NCBI GenBank assembly: GCA_964007475.1
Contig: CAXFZM010000038.1
Location: 1 to 64,000 of the forward strand
Length of the DNA: 64,000 nt
Reading direction: 5' to 3'
Source of the DNA: Hybos culiciformis
Taxonomy: Eukaryota; Arthropoda; Insecta; Diptera; Hybotidae
Shown: positions 19,441 to 30,958 of the stretch, piece after piece
How the letters are laid out: each line of letters opens with the position of its first letter
Numbering within the stretch: the stretch's first letter is position 1
Notes under the pieces: model-generated
The model's input: the letters and a program-made list of their open reading frames with translations, nothing else
Told to the model about the DNA's origin: nothing
The model's database searches: none
Translations under genes and position numbers: made by a program

Positions 19441-19579
19441 TTGTGATAATATATTTTTATTGGATTTCTGTGCCAGACATTTGGTTGTTGCTTTGTTAAA
19501 TTTAATTATAAAAATGTGTTATTTAATTTAATAAGTTTTGGTCGAGTATTGATGCACCACTATTATTATTTCAATTATA

Positions 19580-19692
19580 TGAATTATTATATGATAATTT
19601 GAAGCCATGGATCAAAGATGTTTCAGATAAGGATTATACAGATGAAAGCAAATTAAGTTCGTCTGAGACAGACGAAATGCAGAATGGCCGAA
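19580..19692 (+). pseudogene. Tail of Gypsy pol before its 3' LTR
   Basis: One frame reads YDNLKPWIKDVSDKDY, then SSSETDEMQNGRM and a stop overlapping the LTR start. An acidic end with NGRM just before the LTR is common in insect Gypsy/BEL polyproteins. It links the fragments at 18203-19146 to the LTR. Confidence 0.5.
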
Positions 19693-20145
19693 TGTAGGAT
19701 CCACAAAATTAAACAATAGTAATATTCTCAATAATAACTCAAATACATTGAGAGTACCCAATAAATTAATTGATAATTATTAGAGTAGATCATTTTTTTT
19801 AAAAGTCAGTCGTTGCCAAATAATTGTACGAAAAGTAAAGATTGTTAAGGAAAAGAAAAGTTAAGCCTAAAATTGAAAAAATAATATTTTAAAATTAAAA
19901 GAAAAGTAAAGATTGTTAAGAAAAAGAAAAGTTAAGCATAAAATTGAAAAAAGATAACATTTTAAAATTAGAATTAAAATTAAATTAAAAGAAAGTTTGA
20001 ATTGCTTTTTTGAAAACTTAAATTTAAATTACGAAAAACTAAAAAATATAAAATCACTATAATTTAAATACTAAAATTGGACTACAATAAAAATTGAATT
20101 GTAACATTGAAATCCTGGTGTTTTATTGTTGAAAGGGATCCTACA
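19693..20145 (+). repeat. LTR (3' or solo) of a decayed Gypsy element
   Basis: It starts TGTAGGATCC and ends GGATCCTACA, a perfect 10-bp terminal inverted repeat with TG...CA. It follows directly on the pol tail, as expected for a 3' LTR. An internal duplication of about 60 bp (AAAAGTAAAGATTGTTAAG) is present. The flanks do not match, consistent with an internal left side. Confidence 0.65.
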
Positions 20146-20670
20146 TAAATTATTTGTTTTTTGTTCGAAAAATTTTCTATTAGCAGAACCTACGATATTT
20201 TTTCAAAATTCCAGGTGCAAAAATCAATTTGGCAACACTATACAAAAGCATGTTAAGCGGGACGGGTTAACAATGCTAGATTGAGCTAATCTTTGGTAGG
20301 GACTACTTTTAGGTCCATTGGAACAAAATTTCGCCCGGCACTCATCAAAATATGAATTTTTTTTGTATATAAATAAGTGGCACCCTAGTATACATATATG
20401 AAAAACATTTGTTTGTTAACTTTTTTTATCATCATTCGTTTGTAGTTAAATAATGATGAAATGGTTTTGGTAATATGAATGCATTTATTAATCTTAAAGC
20501 TTTTTATAAAGATACAACATAAAAGTACAACATAAAAGTTCAACTACACTATAATATACAAAACAATATATATTGCAGGAGGACTATTAATAATACTTGA
20601 AAATAAAAATGAAAAATGAAAATATACATTTATTTATGATGCTCGTATTTTTCAATCCCGGGTTATGATC
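20146..20670. other. AT-rich spacer
   Basis: Nothing recognised between the LTR and the LINE fragment. Confidence 0.4.
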
Positions 20671-22652
20671 TTCACTCTTTATACGTCGCCCACAGAGGAG
20701 TCGTTGTATCTATAAGGAATGACGTTTCCATTAAGGATTTAAAATCATCTAGTCCCTTATTAAATTTTCTTTGCTTAAGAACCAACAAAAACGTCATTCA
20801 TTTTTGCTTCCTTTACAGAAGCCCGCAACTGACTGGCAATGATCACGTTGTCGAGTTTGATTTGCTGTCGGACCAAATAAATCTGATTCTGGCGAAAACC
20901 CCAGAATCTGAAATTTTTGTTTTCGGTGATTTTAACGTACACAACGTATCATGGCTTACTCACTCTAATCGCAACAGTCCCGGAGGCAGATATGTAGAGT
21001 TTTTTTCAAGTCTTAATAATCTGATTCAAATTATTTCTGAACCCACCCACATTCCAGATATAAACCATCAGAGTCATCATCTCTTGGATCTGTTTCTGAC
21101 ATCGAACCCAGATAATTATAGCGCTTCAATTAGTTGCCCCCTTGGAAACTCCGATCATTGTCTCGTAAGCACGTTCTTCTCTCTTGATTGTGGACCAGAT
21201 TTAAATAAAGCTCCTGGAATACTGGTATGGACCTATTCCCAAGCTAAATGTGTACAACAAAACTTTTGTTCGTCTTCATCTTTTCCTCCCCTTGAAGATG
21301 GTGACCGGATCATATCAGATTCGGTTGGGAAGGCTAATTGGTTTGCTAAACTTTTTAGTCAAAACTCAACACTCGGAGCTTCAGCTCAAGTTCTTCCTGT
21401 CTTGCCACCAGTAAACTCTTCTTTTGGAAGAGTTTACATTAGGCAACGTGCTGCTTTAAAAGCTCTCAAAAATCTGAATGTGAAAAAGTCAACTGGCCCT
21501 GATGGTATTCCGGCTGTGGTCCTAAAACATACTGTCTCTGTTCTGGCTAAACCTGTGCGCAACCTTTTCTATCTTTCATATTCACTTTGCATTTGCCCCA
21601 CCAAGTGGAAAGTTGTGCATGTTCAAAAAAAGGCGATAAATGCGATCCCTCTAACTACAGGCATATTGCGCTTACTTCTATTCTTTACAAAGTAATGGAA
21701 TCCCTCATTAATAATAAAATTAAAAAATACTTCGAATGCAACAAATTGCTAAGTGACCAGTAATATGGTTTTCGTACGAATAGATCGACTGGTGATCTGA
21801 TGACATATTTATACCACAACCTCAACGCCAGTCTTCACAACTCCGGTGAGGCTTGTGTTGTTGCTTTGGACGTAGCTACGGCTTTTCATCGAGTCTGGCA
21901 CCTGGCTTTGATTTCTAAAGTTAAATCAATGGGTCTAGGATCAGCCTTTGTCAACTGGATCAGTAACTTTTTGTCTGGTCGTTCTGTTCGTGCTGTTGTC
22001 GATGGGTATCAGTCACATATTTTTAACATTAACTCCGGTGTACCTCAAGGGTGTGTTCTCTCTACAACCCTCTTTTTAATTTTCATTAATGATCTTCTTC
22101 AATCAACACTCAACCCCATCCACAGCTTCGCCGATGACAGTAACTTGGTAGCATGCTACGATTTTATTAATAGGAAATCAGCATCTTCAAATGCTGTTAC
22201 TACGAAACTTAATTTTCTAGAGAGTAGCATAAATCACGACCTTTCCAAAATTTCACAATGGGGTCTTCTCAACAGAGTTGAGTTTAACGCATCCAAAACT
22301 CAATGCTGCCTAATTTCTAGAAAGCTGTCAACTTTTGATTTTCAAGGCAAAAGTATTGGTAAATCTGAGAGCCTTGACATTTTAGGTTCGAAAATAACTT
22401 CCGATCTCAGTTGGAAAGTCCATATTTTCGAAACTGCAAAAAACGCAGCGAAATGTCTTGGTTTCCTAAAAAGATGTAAAAAATACTGTTCCCCCTCTGA
22501 TTTCTTAAATATTTACAAAATACATAGGACCGAAATTAAAATACAACTCGCATATATGGGCTGGTGCTCTCAAAACCCATCTTGAATACCTGGACAAACT
22601 TCAGAAAAGGGCTATTAGATTGATAAACAATGACCAAACCACCAGCGCATTA
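20671..22652 (+). pseudogene. CR1/Jockey-like LINE ORF2, 5' part (endonuclease and RT), broken
   Basis: Endonuclease remains start near VAHRGVVVSIRND and continue FVFGDFNVHNVSW, PGGRYVEF and GNSDHCLV. RT follows: KKSTGPDGIPAVVLK, then (shifted frame) DPSNYRHIALTSILYKVMES, YGFRTNRSTGDLM, VALDVATAFHRVWH, GVPQGCVLS and SFADDSNL. Visible defects are loss of the endonuclease N-terminus, a deletion near 21230, a frameshift in the A-run near 21628, a TAA replacing the codon before YGFR at about 21761, and a frameshift near 22530. The sequence stops inside the segment RLINNDQTTSAL, where a TA-flanked transposon is inserted, and resumes at 24862. Confidence 0.85.
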
Positions 22653-22896
22653 CCCTAGTAACATTTTAGTCTCCGTTTTTTTGTTATACGTCCTAAATAA
22701 CTTTATAATGGAATAATAGTGGATTCGGCCAAAGAAGGATCTTTTTCTGCAACTATTAGATCCTTACTAGAATTTTTATCAAACATGTTTTGCTTATTAA
22801 ATGTCGAAATTAATGATGTTATAAGAACGTATAACAAAATGATGAAAAAAAAAATTATTAAACTAAATTGTATCCGAAACCGGCATTAAACATCAA

Positions 22897-23200
22897 CTTG
22901 GATTATTTAAATCATAAATTTAGGATATTACTAGTATATGTGTTGGTTTGTGAGCTGGGATGTGTTTGTTTGTTTGTGTTGGTTTAATAAATTATAACAT
23001 TTAGCTTTGTTAGAGGTTCGAAAAAGAACACTATTAATACTATATGTATGTATTTGGATTATTAAAAGCATAATTTTAGGATATTATGTTGGTTTGTGAG
23101 CCGGGATGTGTTTTTATGTTTGTATTGGTTTGTTACATAAGAATCTGTTGCTTTGCTAAAGGTTCGAAAAAGGGTACTATTAGAACAATACGCATGTATC
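22897..23200 (+). repeat. Tandem duplication, about 150-bp units
   Basis: Two units (22897-23050, 23051-23200) share TTTGGATTATT-like starts, GTTGGTTTGTGAGC, GGGATGTGTTT and GAGGTTCGAAAAAG blocks in order. Confidence 0.7.
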
Positions 23201-23306
23201 ACACCACAAAACAAAAAAAGTGTGCGCATGTTTAGATGGATTCTTTTGTGGCTTACTGCAGTAGTAGAAAATAATGAACTTCGTAGAATAGTTTTAATTT
23301 TAATAT

Positions 23307-23546
23307 TGTAGTGCCCCCTTATCATTATAAACATAATATTATATATATATTTTATATTATATACTCTCTTTCTTTTATTCGTTAAGTTATCTTAGTATTA
23401 GTTAATAAGAAAGTATAAGACATGTCTAGGTACTTAGTTTTAAGTTTAGTTTATAATCAGCTCTGAAATAATAAACACACAAGTGGAATAAATATTTTTA
23501 AAAAACAAAGTCCTCTTTTATTTAAGGATACCCTAGAGGTATCACA
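23307..23546 (+). repeat. Solo LTR of the mdg1-like element
   Basis: It starts TGTAGTGCCCCC and ends AGGTATCACA and aligns along its length with the LTRs at 27276 and 35433. The flanks are a 4-bp duplication ATAT (23303-23306, 23547-23550). Internal sequence has been lost by LTR-LTR recombination (inference). Confidence 0.9.
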
Positions 23547-23704
23547 ATATTAAATGTAACATAAAAAATTTTAACTTTTTAAATTTTTTTTTCTTTATCG
23601 TGCAATTTAAAAGAATATAAAACATGAATAAAAAATTTATTGCATAATACAAATTTCATAAAACTAGTTACTAGATATTAAAATATTTCAAATAACTGAG
23701 CAAA

Positions 23705-24117
23705 TGTTGGAACATGGACATTTGTCCGCGATTTTTTGTGGGCGGATTAACAACATTTTGCAAAATGATATTTGTCCCCGATTTTTTTGTGCACGGACAA
23801 GTAACATTTTGCGATTTATAACATAAAAACTCCAAAGAACACGTGCATCCCGGCATTTTTCCTTCTACAGCGTCCTAATTTAAAGGAGAAACCCTCTACC
23901 CCAGGGCACGAGTTCTTGGTCCGCGATTCATAACATGGAAACTCCAAAGAACTAGTGCCCTAGGGGGTTTCTCGTTATATAAAAAAAAATAGGAAACAGT
24001 AGACGGAAAAATCCCCTTCCCGAAAGAATCGCGTACAAATACCATTTTGCAAAAGGTAATTTAGCCGCGCATTAAAAAATCGCGGACAAATGTCCCTCGG
24101 AAAAATGTCCACCCCCT
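23705..24117. repeat. Inverted-repeat block with GGACATTTGTCCGCGATTTTT arms
   Basis: GACATTTGTCCGCGATTTTT near 23716 is repeated in inverse near 24083. Inside, a second inverted pair (GAGAAACCCTCTACCCCAGG near 23886 and its diverged complement ending near 23973) surrounds AAAGAAC words. It may be a nested MITE. Target duplication is not clear. Confidence 0.55.
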
Positions 24118-24861
24118 TTTCTTTGATTTTACATTTTTTTTATTTTTCATTTTACAGCATTGTACGATGACTATTTTTAAATCAAAAGAATACAGGACAA
24201 AAAAAAATTATCTTCGGGAACTAAATTTTCAATAAAATTATTCCTATGTCCTCCATTAGAAAATTTAAATGATAAAGTTTTGTATGGAAATTTAATTTTT
24301 TGTCAGGAAAATATTTTTTATTTAAAATTTTTTTACAAGCGCTCATTAATTTTGTACTGCACTTTAGGCACAAATACGATGATCCTAGTTTTACAAAGGA
24401 AAATTCGTTTTACGTTTTTTATAATATTGTTATTCTAAAAAAATGTGTTTGCCATATTATGCAAAAACACATGATAAAATTATTTGCAAATATTAACACA
24501 CATAAACGTTTTATTATTATTATTCTGTTTGCTTTATACACATTTTATATACATTATATACGCATACATTTAATTCTATATTATTTTATTATCGGTGTTA
24601 AACATGTACCACCACATACAAAAACATAGTATACAGAAAAAAAATCTGTTATACCAGCGACAATTAGGCTTAGTAAAGCCTTATGAGTCTCTTAAGAAAT
24701 CCTTACATTACCATTTGTACCTTCTTATTTATCCAATTTAGTCTAGTAATTTTTTTTGGGTTTGTAAGTGCTTTTGCAACATTAACAAGTCATCTATTAG
24801 AATGAATAATCATTCTAGTAATGACTTCGAAATCCCTTACAAAGCTATTTTGTTTCTTGGG

Positions 24862-24924
24862 TAACTTCACTCAACCACCGTCGTAATGTAGGTTCACTTT
24901 CCACCTTTTATAAATACCTTGTTG
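24862..24924 (+). pseudogene. LINE ORF2 continuation between two insertions
   Basis: Reads TSLNHRRNVGSLSTFYKYL, the HRR-V-SL-FY block found in CR1/Jockey ORF2 C-termini. It follows on from RLINNDQTTSA at 22650 and runs on at 26300. Confidence 0.8.
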
Positions 24925-26291
24925 CAGAGCCGTAACTAGGGTATGCCAAACATGGCCCCGGCCATAGACGCCTGATTAAAAAGGCGCTCACTCATTTTTA
25001 ATTTTTCAAATTTTACACAGTTTTTACTTAGTAAACATAACACTGGCCTACACTCTTTTTGGTGCCTAAGATTTTAGACCTGATTTTGAATATATTTTGT
25101 AAGCTGATACAAGAATACCAGTCACATTTTTCATATCAGCTCTTTATCTTAATTGCCAATTTCAATACCAAAGTATGCAGAATACAAGCGAATTACCGTG
25201 TCATTAATCGGTTTCCGTTGATCTTTCATTATATACTCACCGCATATGTAACAAAACATATCAGGATCGTTAATGCAACTTCTTGACTTACTTGCCATCA
25301 TAAATTTATACGATTAATGTCATAAAAGTAGTTATGACATGGACTGATTTTGAATAAAACCGTAAAAAATTTGAAATAAGAATTATAGGTAAACCAGAGC
25401 TGTCAGCTGACATCTAGTAGCAGCAATGTAGTTCATACTAACTACTTAACCGACTACAGATGCGAACAGAGTGGTGCAGCTCTTTTTTTTTTGTAGGCCA
25501 GTGTAATTTATTACAGCTTTATATAAAATTTCAAAATTCTAGTAAATTTACGTAATTTTCTTCAAGTTAATATTTGTTAATTTGCTAAATTATTTGAAAA
25601 TTATTGAATTTTTTTCGGGAGAAAAGTTAATGTCTAGATCCATGATGGCAGTATAAGATCTTTGTTTGGAGTATTCAGAATTAGATGCAGGTGCGATGCT
25701 GAATGAAATAGAATGCTTTGAATTTCAAAGTGCGTAGCTATTTAAAAACATAAACTCTTTACATCATTTTAAGAAAATTGTTGCACTTGATTTGTGTGAA
25801 TCATTTCCAAATATGTTGCTTTACGAGTTTTACTTACACTTCCAGTAACTGTAGCTGGCTAGTGTAGAGAGGAGTTTTAGCAAACTTAAGCTCATTAAAA
25901 ATTACATGTCTTCAACAATGATACAAGATCCCTGGATTAGCTATATTGTCAATCGGATATGATATTTGAAATGTTTGAAGAAGCAAATTTCGATGGAATA
26001 ATCAACGAATTTGCAAACATTAAAGCTAGAAAAATTAAATTAAAATAATAAAATTTGTAAGCATTGAATTTGTTGAAATTATTGCATTTGTCAACAAATG
26101 TATTAATTTCAAATTGAATATAGTTATGTTGAATTAATAAAGAATTTATGTTATCTTTTTTTCGTATAATAACATTTAAAATAGATCAAAATTAAAAATT
26201 GGAAATTAATTTTTTGTATGATAATAGTGATATATTAGGCGCCATTTTAAATGTTTTGCCATAGGCAGCGCAAACTCTAGATACGGCTCTG
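24925..26291. mobile_element. Non-autonomous hAT element (1.37 kb)
   Basis: Ends CAGAGCCGTAACTAG and CTAGATACGGCTCTG are imperfect inverted repeats, with GGC-GCC subterminal blocks. A perfect 8-bp duplication CCTTGTTG lies at 24917-24924 and 26292-26299. It is inserted in the coding region of the LINE; excision with one duplication restores the frame (YKYLVEMD). No transposase ORF seen. Confidence 0.88.
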
Positions 26292-26299
26292 CCTTGTTG

Positions 26300-26586
26300 A
26301 AATGGATACGTTTTCCCTGGAAGTAAAGGCCCTACTTCCTCAATTTCAAGTATTTTCACGCCAAACACGTAACGCTTCAACGTCACACCCATATTTCGTA
26401 AAAATTCCCAGATATGATAGAACGAGCTTCGGAGATTCGTTTTTAATTCGCACCTCGCGAATGTGGAATGTTCTCCCATTAAAGTTGTTCCCGACAGCTG
26501 GTGGGGGCTTTATTTACGACTTGCGCCGCTTTAAGAAAAGTGTAAATGATTATCTACTAACTGTCCCACTTTTTAATCCCGTCTAA
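26300..26586 (+). pseudogene. LINE ORF2 C-terminal end
   Basis: Reads SHPYFVKIPRYDRTSFGDSF, RTSRMWNVLPLKLFP and DLRRFKKSVNDYLL, then stops. The RTSRMWNxLP block and the FKxxV tail are the usual C-terminus of CR1/Jockey ORF2. The 3' UTR follows to about 26695, with a repeated CTTATAGTATAAAAG and an A-rich tail. Confidence 0.85.
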
Positions 26587-26695
26587 ACTTCCTGCCCTCA
26601 TTACCAAATCCATACTTCTTATAGTATAAAAGGTGATTTGTTAACTTTCTTATAGTATAAAAGTTGATTTGGTAACTTTAATAATAAAAAAAAAC

Positions 26696-27271
26696 AAAAT
26701 AAGCACTAAAACATTCTAAATTCTAAATTTTTTATCTTATGATGTTCCTAGAGAATATTTAAATTTTAATAAAATATTATAGAAATATTTATGTAATTAG
26801 CAATAGCGGAAAAATATTTTCTAGAATAACATAAAATGAGCGAATAGTATAACACTTATCTAACTTACAAATTATATGTGACATTCAAACTATAATATGT
26901 ATTAATAACTCTGATTTTATGATTTGAATTAATTAAAAAAATTTATTTATTTATTTTATTCACAAAGCTAACTACAAAATTACTTGTTACATTTTGTAAC
27001 CATATGATGTTAGAGGTAAAAATAAAATAATGCTCATAATTTTCATACATGAAAATTATATAGTTATACACTTTTACACATATGATTATGAACATAAGTT
27101 TTATTTTTATTTTTATGACAAAGAGTTTTGTTTTTAACTTAATACAGATTGATTTTCAAAAAGATAAAATTAAAAGTTACTGGATACCTTTTTTATCCAA
27201 ACTAGTTGGAAAAGAAAATAAAAATATACAAATTAACTTTTTTCTTCATCTCGAAATGCAAGTCATTGACC
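26696..27271. other. AT-rich spacer
   Basis: Nothing recognised; the short hydrophobic ORF spanning the LTR start is not supported. Confidence 0.4.
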
Positions 27272-27275
27272 GAAG

Positions 27276-27507
27276 TGTAATGCCCAATTATCATTATATA
27301 CATAATATTATATACATTTTATATTATAGGCTCTCTTTCTTTTATTCGTTAAGTTATCTTAGTATTAGTTAATAAGAAAGTATAAGACGTCTATGTACTT
27401 AGTTTTAAGTTCAGTTTATAATCAGCTATCAAACGATTAACACAATAAATAATTTGGACTTTAAATAAAATCATCTTTTTATTCAAAGATACCCTAGAGG
27501 TATCACA
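27276..27507 (+). repeat. 5' LTR of the mdg1-like element
   Basis: 232 bp, TGTAATGCCC...GGTATCACA. Compared with the 3' LTR it shows a two-base difference near the start, one indel and one substitution. Confidence 0.95.
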
Positions 27508-27526
27508 TGGCGACCGTGACGCAGGT
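27508..27526 (+). promoter_or_regulatory. Primer-binding site, tRNA-Arg-like
   Basis: TGGCGACCGTGACGCAGG directly follows the LTR. The first 13 bases are the tRNA-Arg-type PBS I know from mdg1 and 412. Confidence 0.7.
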
Positions 27527-29527
27527 ACGCGCCTAGAAAAAAAAAAAAGAAAAGTACAAAAAAAAATAATTATTGAAATTAAAAATAAAATTTTTTTGTA
27601 AATGAAACTCAGTAAGTATTAAAAAGTGAAAAAAAAATCAATCAAACAATAATAAAATTAATTATAAAATTAAAAAAAAAAAGAATTTTGAGAAAAAAAA
27701 TATTTTAAAATAAAAAGAAAAAAAAAGTGAACAAAAATTTCTTTTGGAAGTGATCTTTTTAATGGTGGCTAGTTCATAAAACGAAAAAAAAATTTTTAAA
27801 TTAAACTTGAAAAATTTTTTTTACGTATTTCAAAAAAAAAAAATTTTTTTCCTGAAAGAAGAAAAAAAAAGTTTTTAAAATCAAATAGAAAATGGAAATA
27901 AAATTAAAATTAGAAAAATTAAATGTAAAGAATGAAAAAAAAAAGAGGAACAAAAATGGCGTGTACTTGAAAGGAGAAAAAATTATTAGAAGTAAATGAA
28001 AAAAAAAATAATTTCAAATCCTTCTGAAAAATTAAATTTATTAAATTAAATAGAAAAAAAAGGGAAACCTGAAATAAAAATGGGTAAAAATTAACATGAA
28101 AGAAACTGGCAAAATTATAAAAAAAAAAAAAAAACATAAATGAAATTAAATAATTTTTCAAAATGGGCGCAAACATTCAAAAAAAAAAAAGAAGCCAAGT
28201 CAAAAGATATATATTGAAAAAAAACCTATTGAAAAAAAATCGGATGATTTAAAATCAAAAAAAAAAAAAATATATATAATAAAAGCCACACATACATACA
28301 AAAACTGAAAGTGGAACATACGAAAAAAAATTAAATGACTATAAGTGAAAAAAAATAATTGAAATGACATTAAAATAAAACAAAAAAAAAAAAACATTTG
28401 GACTATAAGTGAAAAAAATTATTTTAAAGCAAAACAAAACTATTGAAAAAAAATAGCTTCAAAATGTCATAATGAGAAAAAAAATAAAAACAGCTGAAAA
28501 AATTAGAAAATAAAAATCAACAAAAAATTAATATTCAGATTTTTAAATAAAGTCAAAAAGCGAATCGAAAATTGGACTGATTTTCTTTTCGAACTCCTAT
28601 AAAAGAGATAACAAAAACAATTTAAATAAATTTAAAAGAAAAAAAATTTTAGATGAACTTTTAAATACAAAAAATTACAACAACATCAATTATTTTATGA
28701 GCAGCAGCAATGACAACAGTAGCAGCAACTCCGAAAATTACATTCATCAACAGCAACAGCAAAGCAGTCAACGAAACAACAAAAACAACATCAGCATAAA
28801 TTGCAAAATAAAATCAACAACAAGTACTTCACTAAATTAATAATTTTTTTTATATACAAATAAATTTTTTTTAAAAATACATTTTTACTAAATTTTAAAT
28901 TTAAATAAAATACAATTAAAAACAATGTAGATCCAAATTTTTACATAAACAATTTTTATTTTTCAACTTAAGTAAATAATTTTCAAATTTTTCAATTTCA
29001 ATCAAACTTTTTAAATTTTAATAATTGGATGTGCACTGTTTCAAAAATTTTTATATTAAAAATTATCCTATATTATTTTACAATTACTAAAAATTAAATA
29101 TTAAATATTAAATATAAATATATTAAATATATTAAAAAATATAAATTAAAAATAAATATTACATAATTAAAAATTACATAATTTAACATAAGTTCCTTTG
29201 AACTTATTATTACACATAAATATTTTGCAATTGAATATTACATCATTTACTTTGAATTGATTTCTTCAAACTTTTTTTTTTCTTCGAAAATAAATAAAGT
29301 TATAACAATATCTCTTATTATTACTTATTATTACTTATTATTACATATTATTACTTTTTACATGTTACTACAAGATTTTAATTTTGATTTAAAATTGCAT
29401 AATTAAAAATGGTTTAACATAAGCAAAATTATGTTAAGCAAAATTTTGCTTATTTTATTTGGCATCTTTATTTTCTCTGGAAGTGATTCATATTCCAATA
29501 ATAACCGGATCTAATTTTGCATATATA
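27527..29527 (+). other. A-rich untranslated leader of the mdg1-like element
   Basis: About 2 kb of oligo-A-rich sequence with scattered CAACAG/AGCAGC repeats near 28690-28790. No supported ORF; antisense Phe-rich ORFs are poly-A shadows. Confidence 0.7.
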
Positions 29528-29845
29528 ACATAAAGGAAACCACTCCTGAAATTTATAGGGACTTTCAACATAAGGTAACCACTCCTCAAATTTTTTTTTT
29601 AGGGAACCTCAATATAAGGTAACCACTCCTCAAATTTTTTTTTGGAAGCTACAATATAAGGTAACCACTCCTCAATTATTTTAAGGGGACTACAATATAA
29701 GGTAACCATTCCTCAATTATTTTAAGGGGACTACAATATAAGGTAACCATTCCTCAATTATTTTAATAGGACTACAATATAAGGTAACCATTCCTAAATT
29801 ATTTTAATATTTCAATACAAGGTATCCACTCTGCAAATATTCTAA
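29528..29845 (+). repeat. About nine 40-bp repeats just upstream of gag
   Basis: Units read ACAATATAAGGTAACCATTC followed by CTCAATTATTTTAAGGGG-like bases, with small variations. The last unit ends 20 bases before the gag ATG. Their position matches that of the Su(Hw) insulator array in the gypsy leader, but the unit sequence is unrelated by eye. Confidence 0.85.
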
Positions 29846-29864
29846 TTTCGTAAAATTTTTTTTT

Positions 29865-30956
29865 ATGGATGAAGCACGTCTCGAAATTCAAACAGCTAAA
29901 CATAATTTTCGTAAGGCTTACAAACGTATTCAAAAAGACCTTAAACCAACAAATTTAGAAACATTAAAAGCAATTAAATTAAATATTGTAGAAACATATA
30001 ACATCTACATACAGACAGTTTTTCAAGCTTGTATTACATTCGAAGAACAACATCATCTAATTTTAGCTAAAGATCGTCAGTATTGTTACGATAAGTTACA
30101 AGAAAGCTTCAAACTATTAAAGTGCGAAGATCTAATTCCAAAAGATATTCTGATACAGATCGAAATAAATCAAAGCGATACAGAACAGAGTTCAGTGGAA
30201 TCAGATAGTTCTGAAGAAAAATTTGACGATACTCTTGACAAAATGGCTCTTTCTAATGTTGAATTTTTGCGTACAGCTAGTTCACAAATAAATAGAAATT
30301 ATAGTGGTGATCCATTATCACTTAAATCTTTCATCGATTCAATAAATTTATTAGACACACTAGCAGAAACACAAGACTTAAAAAATTTATTAGCTACTTT
30401 TATTTTATCAAAGCTTGATGGTACAGCTCGCGAATCGATAGCTGATACTTCTAATACGGTAGAACTTATTAAACAAGATCTTAATAATTCAATAAGACCA
30501 GAAAGTTCGAAAATTATAGAGGGAAAAATAAAAGCTTTGAGAACGGATAGGAACACATTACAAAATTTTTCGGAAAAAGCTAATGAATTGGCTGAAGCTT
30601 TTCGTCGTTCACTTGTCTTAGAGGGTATACCAACACAGAAAGCTAAAGAAATTTGTATTGAAAAAACAGTTGAAATGTGCAGAAATAATGCAAGATCTGA
30701 TCTGACCAAAGCCGTTTTATCATCGACCCAATTTCAAGATCCTAGAGAAGTAGTCTCAAAATTTTTAATAGAAATAGATTTACAATCACAAGAAAAACAG
30801 GTTCTGTCGTTTAGAACAAAAAATAATAATAATTCGTTTAGGAATTCTTATGGAAATCGTTCCAATAACAATTTTCGTGGAAATTATAATTACAATCGTT
30901 CCAATAACAATTTTCGTGGAAATTATAATAGAGACAACAAAATCACAATTTTTTAA
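29865..30956 (+). CDS. gag: gag of the mdg1-like element (first part)
   Basis: The 363 residues make the structural protein of the particle. The N half is helical and charged. The middle (SLKSFIDSINLLD, FILSKLDGTARESI, KIKALRTDRNTLQNFSEKAN) has the capsid-like fold signatures of Gypsy Gag. The C end is a basic Asn/Arg/Gly repeat (SNNNFRGNYN), not a zinc knuckle. The frame stops at 30956, but the same low-complexity pattern continues in the -1 frame to 31216. The stop therefore most likely reflects a one-base indel near 30940. The ATG follows the leader repeats. Confidence 0.85.
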   Translation: MDEARLEIQTAKHNFRKAYKRIQKDLKPTNLETLKAIKLNIVETYNIYIQTVFQACITFEEQHHLILAKDRQYCYDKLQESFKLLKCEDLIPKDILIQIEINQSDTEQSSVESDSSEEKFDDTLDKMALSNVEFLRTASSQINRNYSGDPLSLKSFIDSINLLDTLAETQDLKNLLATFILSKLDGTARESIADTSNTVELIKQDLNNSIRPESSKIIEGKIKALRTDRNTLQNFSEKANELAEAFRRSLVLEGIPTQKAKEICIEKTVEMCRNNARSDLTKAVLSSTQFQDPREVVSKFLIEIDLQSQEKQVLSFRTKNNNNSFRNSYGNRSNNNFRGNYNYNRSNNNFRGNYNRDNKITIF

Positions 30957-30958
30957 AT

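Larger units (their letters stand above)
22653..24861. mobile_element. TA-flanked non-autonomous DNA transposon (CCCTAGTAACA... termini)
   Basis: Left terminus CCCTAGTAACATTTTAG and right terminus (read inward) CCCAAGAAACAAAATAG match at 13 of 17 positions. TA flanks both ends. Deleting 22653-24861 plus one TA restores the LINE frame exactly (codons for ALTSLNHRR). The first bases resemble piggyBac ends, and the restored target contains TTAA, but only TA is duplicated now. No transposase ORF. It contains a direct duplication (22897-23200), an inverted-repeat block (23705-24117) and a solo LTR. Confidence 0.75.

Noticed and set aside
30932..30956. A programmed frameshift inside gag of the mdg1-like element
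   Set aside because: No X-XXY-YYZ heptamer lies in the overlap; an indel in an A/T run is simpler.
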